Assembly (NCBI RefSeq): GCF_021869535.1
Contig: NW_026262690.1
Span: forward strand, 66,737,995-66,801,994
From: Mytilus californianus
Taxonomy: Eukaryota > Mollusca > Bivalvia > Mytilida > Mytilidae
DNA length: 64,000 bases
Reading direction: 5' to 3'
The position numbers and the translations under genes are program-made. Below, in pieces: positions 62,401 to 64,000 of the stretch; position 1 is the first letter of the stretch, and each line of letters opens with the position of its first letter. Under the pieces are notes generated by a model. That model saw only the letters and a list, made by a program, of their open reading frames with translations. It ran no database searches and was not told the origin of the DNA.

Positions 62401-62757
62401 GAGTCAACCAGGAACATAGTCAAATATTGTAAATAACATCAACTTAACATCAGTTCAGAACCTGCTAAATAATAGTTTTCTTAATGTTGGGGTTGTCCAA
62501 TTGATATTCTAATAAAGAAAATCTTTTGACTTACTATTTTGCTAAATAGGTAATTTGAACTTTAGCCTAATTTCAATATGTCAGATTATTTTGAGACACC
62601 AAATCTGGCTTTAATATCTTTAAAACAGTTAAAAAAGTTAAATTAAAACTTACTTCATGCCATTTTCTGTCAGAAGACTGGGATCCAATTGTAAGATATT
62701 TTGCTCAAAGAAATCTCTTGTTATTTCTGGATCAAGGTCTGGTTCTTCTCCCATTAA
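35144..62757 (-). CDS. USP9X: USP9X / fat facets ubiquitin-specific protease, C-terminal 41 exons (5' end outside window)
   Basis: Spliced in reverse order from 62757 down to TGA at 35144-35146: 5601 nt, 1866 residues in this window, all GT-AG, all phases consistent. The exons are listed one by one. Fragment residues: helical-repeat region 1-175, ubiquitin-like fold about 180-265, further helical repeats to about 815, USP catalytic domain about 835-1235, then a helical C-terminal region and a lineage-specific tail. The Cys box [14 protein letters not shown] (catalytic Cys = fragment 848), zinc-knuckle pairs CKDC (1003/1006) and CEKC (1050/1053), His box [12 protein letters not shown] (His = 1147) and KFDDGDV are intact, so an active enzyme is expected. 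Human USP9X is about 2,550-2,570 aa with Cys at 1566, so roughly 700 N-terminal residues lie beyond the right edge. The family removes ubiquitin from many substrates (for example beta-catenin, MCL1, SMAD4 in mammals); that is family knowledge. Confidence 0.96.
35810..36060 (+). mobile_element. Probable retroposon repeat in the last USP9X intron
   Basis: Contains aaatgtcctgtaccaagtca, ggaaaatggccattgttat, gttacattttaatgttgtg, atttgatgcgtttccctgag and tttgtaacccggatttgttt. I recall this sequence as abundant in mussel DNA. No other copy in the window, so edges are approximate. Confidence 0.5.
36274..36343 (-). CDS. USP9X: USP9X exon e40 (residues 1728-1751)
   Basis: Reads [23 protein letters not shown] before gttagt; human has [23 protein letters not shown]. 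Confidence 0.94.
36764..36840 (-). CDS. USP9X: USP9X exon e39 (residues 1703-1728)
   Basis: Reads [25 protein letters not shown], split Gly before gtaagt. Confidence 0.95.
37312..37405 (-). CDS. USP9X: USP9X exon e38 (residues 1671-1702)
   Basis: Reads [22 protein letters not shown], matching human [22 protein letters not shown]. Confidence 0.95.
37916..38021 (-). CDS. USP9X: USP9X exon e37 (residues 1636-1671)
   Basis: Reads [30 protein letters not shown], split codon before gtaagc. Confidence 0.95.
38400..38640 (+). repeat. Repeat element related to 16745-16940
   Basis: Shares, in order, gccgtctt, gttgaaggcc/gttgaagacc, agatgaagaa(t/c)agcaataaaag-like, gattttgt(g/c)(t/c)catg and tatcctttgtttttctatta-like blocks with the TMTC4 intron 11 element. 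USP9X intron 36. Confidence 0.6.
38688..38796 (-). CDS. USP9X: USP9X exon e36 (residues 1600-1636)
   Basis: Reads [36 protein letters not shown], near-identical to human. Confidence 0.95.
38959..39018 (-). CDS. USP9X: USP9X exon e35 (residues 1580-1599)
   Basis: Twenty codons, [20 protein letters not shown], matching human CCWENPQFSSTVLSELLWQ. Confidence 0.95.
39403..39594 (-). CDS. USP9X: USP9X exon e34 (residues 1516-1579)
   Basis: Reads [40 protein letters not shown]. Donor gtcagt. Confidence 0.95.
39908..40078 (-). CDS. USP9X: USP9X exon e33 (residues 1459-1515)
   Basis: Reads [57 protein letters not shown]. Phase 0 both ends. The preceding intron holds the hAT-like and pearl-like elements. 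Confidence 0.95.
40455..41450. mobile_element. Nonautonomous hAT-like transposon with intact 8 bp target duplication
   Basis: Ends CAGGGTTGGCAAA and TTTGCCAACCCTG are perfect 13 bp inverted repeats. They are flanked by a perfect 8 bp direct repeat ATTCCACT (40447-40454 and 41451-41458). Both subterminal regions have repeated tgggcaatactggg-type words in opposite orientations, possible transposase binding sites. No transposase frame. 8 bp target duplication and CAGGG ends are hAT hallmarks. Confidence 0.92.
41549..42208. mobile_element. Pearl-like element: three 165-169 bp core repeats plus (ACGG)n
   Basis: Left end ATACCCCCGC (41549) and right end GCGGGGGTAT (42116-42125, repeated at 42199-42208) are inverted. 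The core unit begins cggtaaacaggaagttgttg at 41569, 41738 and 41903. It is followed by a gggacggacggactgacgg microsatellite. The last about 80 bp (gacagacagaggtaaaacag to cgggggtataattaata) are themselves duplicated. This order matches the bivalve pearl/CvA family. Confidence 0.85.
42487..42641 (-). CDS. USP9X: USP9X exon e32 (residues 1407-1458)
   Basis: Reads [40 protein letters not shown]. Donor gtataa. Confidence 0.95.
42790..43015 (+). mobile_element. SINE-like repeat
   Basis: Contains ttgattggtgtttaatgcca, ctttcagcactattggctat, agaaccacaacctttggcag, aattaagattggagtcaaac, gggttcatactcaagtgttg and acaggctagtgat. The order is that of a mollusc-wide repeat I recall. gggttcatact resembles a Pol III B box, but no A box was located. 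Confidence 0.55.
43307..43400 (-). CDS. USP9X: USP9X exon e31 (residues 1376-1407)
   Basis: Reads [31 protein letters not shown], as in the human [20 protein letters not shown] segment. Confidence 0.94.
44001..44142 (-). CDS. USP9X: USP9X exon e30 (residues 1328-1375)
   Basis: Reads [47 protein letters not shown]. Confidence 0.95.
44403..44494 (-). CDS. USP9X: USP9X exon e29 (residues 1298-1328)
   Basis: Reads [30 protein letters not shown]. Donor gtaggc. Confidence 0.93.
45014..45183 (-). CDS. USP9X: USP9X exon e28 (residues 1241-1297)
   Basis: Reads [40 protein letters not shown]. Donor gtaagt. Confidence 0.95.
45293..45456. mobile_element. Diverged TACTGTGGATTCAT-type miniature element
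   Basis: tactatggatcttttatttt with cgtggattcaag at the left and aaaccacagaaattaa at the right resemble the ends of 8783-8984 with several changes. Confidence 0.45.
45457..45669. mobile_element. Miniature TIR element (TACTGTAAATTCAG ends)
   Basis: Left TACTGTAAATTCAGAAA and right TTACTGAATTTACAATA are inverted with one or two differences; 213 bp, no coding capacity. USP9X intron between e27 and e28. Confidence 0.65.
45943..46058 (-). CDS. USP9X: USP9X exon e27 (residues 1202-1241)
   Basis: Reads [20 protein letters not shown], the end of the USP domain, then a polar linker. Donor gtttgt. Confidence 0.94.
46453..46517 (-). CDS. USP9X: USP9X exon e26 (residues 1181-1202)
   Basis: Reads [20 protein letters not shown], split Arg before gtgagg. 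Near-identical to human. Confidence 0.95.
47128..47203 (-). CDS. USP9X: USP9X exon e25 (residues 1155-1180)
   Basis: Reads [20 protein letters not shown] and MDDDE, the Asp-containing end of the USP active site. Donor gtactt. Confidence 0.95.
47591..47686. repeat. 48 bp direct duplication
   Basis: cagcccaataatcacgagaa ... ttttgattggctgatca occurs at 47591 and again at 47639 with one internal difference (acaaccatt / acaacgatt). Confidence 0.9.
47857..48552. mobile_element. TTAA-type TIR element, copy 2
   Basis: Same family as 24133-24763, same orientation: left AAAGGGTCACTAGCTGTCAA, right AGCTAGTGCCCCTTTAAA. It holds a perfect 28 bp palindrome (48369-48396, centre tgca) that is missing from copy 1. 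Its ends are less perfect than those of copy 1, so it is probably older. USP9X intron between e24 and e25. Confidence 0.8.
49171..49356 (-). repeat. 93 bp tandem duplication containing an exon end and its 5' splice site
   Basis: Copy A is 49264-49356 (real exon end, donor and intron start); copy B is 49171-49263, in the intron. The intronic part, from the donor outward, is identical by eye; the 32 nt exonic parts differ at two bases. In copy B one difference turns the Tyr codon TAT into TAA (49243-49245). Copy B keeps an intact donor (GT at 49231-49230). Confidence 0.95.
49325..49442 (-). CDS. USP9X: USP9X exon e24, His box (residues 1116-1155)
   Basis: Reads [25 protein letters not shown]. 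Catalytic His codon 49348-49350. The last 32 nt and the donor are duplicated 93 bp downstream (see 49171-49356). The true donor is chosen because its product continues to YSYILHR and the copy carries a stop. Confidence 0.96.
49672..49763 (-). CDS. USP9X: USP9X exon e23 (residues 1085-1116)
   Basis: Reads [30 protein letters not shown]. Donor gtatac. Confidence 0.95.
50030..50115 (-). CDS. USP9X: USP9X exon e22 (residues 1057-1085)
   Basis: Reads [28 protein letters not shown], the LPxVLxxQLKRF box of USPs. Confidence 0.96.
50395..50710 (-). CDS. USP9X: USP9X exon e21, palm and zinc knuckles (residues 951-1056)
   Basis: Reads [60 protein letters not shown]. The two CxxC pairs are present. 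Most conserved exon of the gene. Donor gtgagt. Confidence 0.97.
51171..51349 (-). CDS. USP9X: USP9X exon e20 (residues 892-951)
   Basis: Charged linker, then [20 protein letters not shown] and [11 protein letters not shown]. Split Lys codon before gtaagt. Confidence 0.95.
51798..51902 (-). CDS. USP9X: USP9X exon e19 (residues 857-891)
   Basis: Reads [20 protein letters not shown] then an acidic stretch, the variable loop that follows the Cys box in USP9X. Confidence 0.92.
52278..52396 (-). CDS. USP9X: USP9X exon e18, Cys box of the USP domain (residues 817-856)
   Basis: Reads [20 protein letters not shown] then [13 protein letters not shown]. The catalytic cysteine codon is 52302-52304. Donor gttagt. 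Confidence 0.96.
52889..53099 (-). CDS. USP9X: USP9X exon e17 (residues 747-817)
   Basis: Reads [50 protein letters not shown], leading into the USP domain. Confidence 0.95.
53289..53435 (-). CDS. USP9X: USP9X exon e16 (residues 698-746)
   Basis: Reads [34 protein letters not shown], very close to human. Donor gtcagt. Confidence 0.95.
53601..53704. repeat. 35 bp tandem repeat, three copies
   Basis: gtttagtttctgaacaatta followed by aatatgttaaaactt starts at 53601, 53636 and 53671. The three copies look identical, so the expansion is recent. Confidence 0.9.
53954..54044 (-). CDS. USP9X: USP9X exon e15 (residues 667-697)
   Basis: Reads [30 protein letters not shown] before gtaagt. Confidence 0.93.
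54295..54350 (-). CDS. USP9X: USP9X exon e14 (residues 649-667)
   Basis: Short exon reading [18 protein letters not shown], split codon before gtaagt. Matches the human SGDYFTLLRHLLNYA region. Confidence 0.9.
54734..54842 (-). CDS. USP9X: USP9X exon e13 (residues 612-648)
   Basis: Reads [36 protein letters not shown], matching human [25 protein letters not shown]. Confidence 0.94.
55299..55459 (-). CDS. USP9X: USP9X exon e12 (residues 559-612)
   Basis: Reads [40 protein letters not shown], split Arg before gtatga. Confidence 0.95.
55721..55846 (-). CDS. USP9X: USP9X exon e11 (residues 517-558)
   Basis: Reads [38 protein letters not shown], parallel to human MPDICVIRAIQKIIWASG. Not in any single long open frame because both ends are short. 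Confidence 0.94.
56457..56694 (-). CDS. USP9X: USP9X exon e10 (residues 437-516)
   Basis: Reads [56 protein letters not shown]. Donor gtaaca. Confidence 0.95.
57094..57185 (-). CDS. USP9X: USP9X exon e9 (residues 407-437)
   Basis: Reads [27 protein letters not shown], as in the human KSGGLPLVLSMLTRNNFLP segment. Confidence 0.95.
57532..57594 (-). CDS. USP9X: USP9X exon e8 (residues 386-406)
   Basis: 21 codons, reads [20 protein letters not shown]; matches VVYALLMPAG...FQFHF of human. Phase 0 both ends. Confidence 0.92.
57808..57935 (-). CDS. USP9X: USP9X exon e7 (residues 343-385)
   Basis: Reads [38 protein letters not shown]. Less conserved than its neighbours, but phase and position fit. 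Confidence 0.92.
58230..58269. repeat. Perfect inverted repeat, 16 bp arms, 8 nt loop
   Basis: GATTAAGTATATTGGG (58230-58245) and CCCAATATACTTAATC (58254-58269) with loop taacaatg. In the USP9X intron between e6 and e7. Confidence 0.9.
58458..58578 (-). CDS. USP9X: USP9X exon e6 (residues 303-343)
   Basis: Reads [34 protein letters not shown], split Asp codon before gtaagc. Confidence 0.94.
58622..58654. repeat. (TA)n microsatellite
   Basis: Alternating ta over about 24 bp followed by taaatatat. Confidence 0.85.
59071..59208 (-). CDS. USP9X: USP9X exon e5 (residues 257-302)
   Basis: Reads [19 protein letters not shown], the serine-rich loop also present in human USP9X, then ESCLPGV. Donor gtaagt. 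Confidence 0.94.
59960..60197 (-). CDS. USP9X: USP9X exon e4, ubiquitin-like fold (residues 177-256)
   Basis: Reads [40 protein letters not shown], with the strand pattern of the ubiquitin-like domain known in USP9X. Confidence 0.95.
60335..60385 (+). mobile_element. Short retroposon 3' end
   Basis: cagttgtctcattggcactc followed by ataccacatcttcttttatc: the terminal block of the 1500-1796 family with nothing upstream. Confidence 0.65.
60665..60738 (+). mobile_element. SINE-like fragment with (AATC)n tail
   Basis: cctgaacatgcatgaaatat, ttgccactggatgttaagca, accaacaatcaatcaatcaa. Same family as the reverse copy at 30335-30420. The simple tail repeat is typical of SINE 3' ends. Confidence 0.6.
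60873..61180 (-). CDS. USP9X: USP9X exon e3 (residues 75-177)
   Basis: Reads [66 protein letters not shown]. Armadillo-like helical region. Confidence 0.96.
61924..61952. repeat. Inverted repeat within a degenerate repeat tract
   Basis: TTTCCTGGTT and AACCAGGAAA flank tctattaat. The surrounding 61850-62040 repeats tttcccaggttt/tatttataaat-like words. Confidence 0.55.
62260..62377 (-). CDS. USP9X: USP9X exon e2 (residues 35-74)
   Basis: Reads [20 protein letters not shown] then [15 protein letters not shown]. The reverse frame continues to 62089 through the donor only by chance. Confidence 0.95.
62654..62757 (-). CDS. USP9X: USP9X exon e1 in window (fragment residues 1-35)
   Basis: Reads [20 protein letters not shown] and [11 protein letters not shown], nearly identical to vertebrate USP9X. 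Phase 0 entry shows at least one coding exon further right. Donor gtaagt, split codon. Confidence 0.94.
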
Positions 62758-62921
62758 CTAAAATAAAAATGTAAATAGATATATATATATATATATATAG
62801 GCCTGAATAATAACAAGATTTGATGACAGTGGCAAATATTATATGCAAAATGAGTATGATACGAAATTAAACAATACATCAATTTTGAAGGTTTTACAAA
62901 GTGGTTTAATTAGGATAATAA

Positions 62922-64000
62922 AATGCTCCGCTGGGCGCAGCTTGATACGACCGCAGAGGTCGAACCCTGAACAGTTGGGGCAAGTATGGACACAACATTC
63001 AAGCTTGATACAGCACTGAATTTGGATTGTGATTAAATATTTGACACAGCATAAGTTTCTGACACAGAATGAATGTGGTCTAAGAACTTAAAATTTTTTA
63101 ATTTACCTATTCAAACCATATCATTATTATTTGCTTTTATATATAATTCAGAAATAACCAATTTAAAATGGAAAATTTTAAAGAAAAAAAAAATCCCTCC
63201 CCCAAATTTTTTGAACCCCCTTATGATTCATCACCCCCAAACTCAATCCCAGCCTTCCCTTTGTGGTATGGTACCTCGCAGTACAATTTCAGAGAGATCC
63301 ATACACTTGAACACAAGTTATGGTCTGGAAACTAGAAAAATGCTTGTTTTTAGGCCCCTTTTTGGCCCCAAATTCCTAAACGTTTAGGGCAATTACCCCC
63401 AAACTCAAACCCAGCTTTCCTTTTGTGATATGGAACCTTGTAGTAAAATTTCATAAAGATCCATACACTTACACACAAGATATTGTCCTGAAACTAGAAA
63501 AATGCTTATTTTTGCCCCTTTTTGGCCCATAATTCCTAAAATTTTGAGGCAATTACCCCCAAAATCAATCCCAGCCTTCCCTTTGTGGTATGGTACCTTG
63601 CAGTACAATTTCAGAGAGATCCATACACTTGAACACAAGTTATTGTCTGGAAACTAGAAAAATGCTTTTTTTTAGCCCCTTTTTCCTAAATGTTTTGGGC
63701 AATTACCCCCAAACTCAATTCCAGCTTTCCCTTTGTGATATGGAACCTTGTAGTACAATTTCAGAAAGATCCATACACTTACAGACAAGTTATTAACATG
63801 AAACTAGAAAAATGTTTGTTTTTTTACCCTTTTTTGGACCCTAATTCCAAAAATTTTGAGGCAATTACCCCCAAAATCAATCCCAGCATTCCCTTTGTGA
63901 TATGGAACCTTGTTGTACAATGTCAGAGAGATCCATACACTAACACACAAGTTATGTCTGGAAGTTACAAAAATGCTTATTTTTGGCCCCTAATTCCTTA
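62922..64000 (+). mobile_element. Repeat element with 150-161 bp tandem core, runs off the window
   Basis: Left part has gctccgctgggcgcagcttg, atacgaccgcagaggtcgaa, ccctgaacagttggggcaag and gtatggacacaacattcaag, which I recall as a bivalve repeat. The core has aattacccccaaa at 63391, 63551, 63701 and 63862 (spacing 160, 150, 161), each unit with tccatacactta/ttgaacacaag and gaaactagaaaaatgctt words. The frames 63073-63387, 63405-63638 and 63590-63796 come from this array. It lies in the USP9X intron upstream of e1. Confidence 0.8.

Noticed and set aside
63073-63796. Several open frames at the right edge
   Set aside because: All arise from the 150-161 bp repeat units (same words MVPCSTISERSIHLNTSY-like in each), not from a gene.

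Overview
This is a 64 kb piece of an AT-rich, intron-rich animal genome. It is almost certainly from a marine mussel (Mytilus or a close bivalve). The call rests on two things. Both genes are recognisable metazoan orthologues broken into many short GT-AG exons. The introns and spacers are full of short elements that I recognise from memory as typical of mussel DNA: the 'ttgtctcattggcactcat' retroposon, pearl/Helentron-like elements with internal repeats of about 160 bp and a CCGT/ACGG microsatellite, and TACTGTGGATTCAT miniature elements. No database could be searched, so the genus is an inference.

Layout. 1-4236: upstream spacer with repeat fragments and no recognisable gene. 4237-21734 (+): a complete TMTC4 gene with 15 coding exons and 769 codons plus stop; every junction is phase-consistent. 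21735-35143: a spacer of about 13.4 kb between two convergent genes, holding the TMTC4 3' UTR, a dense and partly nested block of transposable elements (24.1-30.4 kb) and the 3' UTR of the next gene. 35144-62757 (-): the C-terminal part (41 consecutive coding exons, 1866 codons plus stop) of a USP9X / fat facets deubiquitinase. Its N-terminal part lies beyond the right edge. 62922-64000: another repeat element with a 150-161 bp tandem array, inside a USP9X intron.

Functions. TMTC4 is an ER multi-pass membrane protein with C-terminal TPRs; the family transfers O-linked mannose to cadherins. USP9X is a very large cytosolic ubiquitin protease with its USP domain in the middle-to-C-terminal part. 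The Cys box (codon 52302-52304), two CxxC zinc-knuckle pairs, the His box (codon 49348-49350) and the following KFDDGDV segment are all intact. The two genes are neighbours with no evident functional link; the arrangement is tail to tail.

The most interesting local event is a 93 bp tandem duplication. It copied the last 32 nt of the His-box exon of USP9X together with its 5' splice site into the next intron, giving a second donor preceded by in-frame stops. The other notable content is the transposable-element landscape: a hAT-like element with a perfect 8 bp target duplication, two copies of a TTAA-flanked element, several TIR elements, a 56 bp x 16 minisatellite, and at least six unrelated-looking arrays with nearly the same period of 155-170 bp. 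I found no bacterial-type system, CRISPR, RNA gene or convincing novel protein-coding system.
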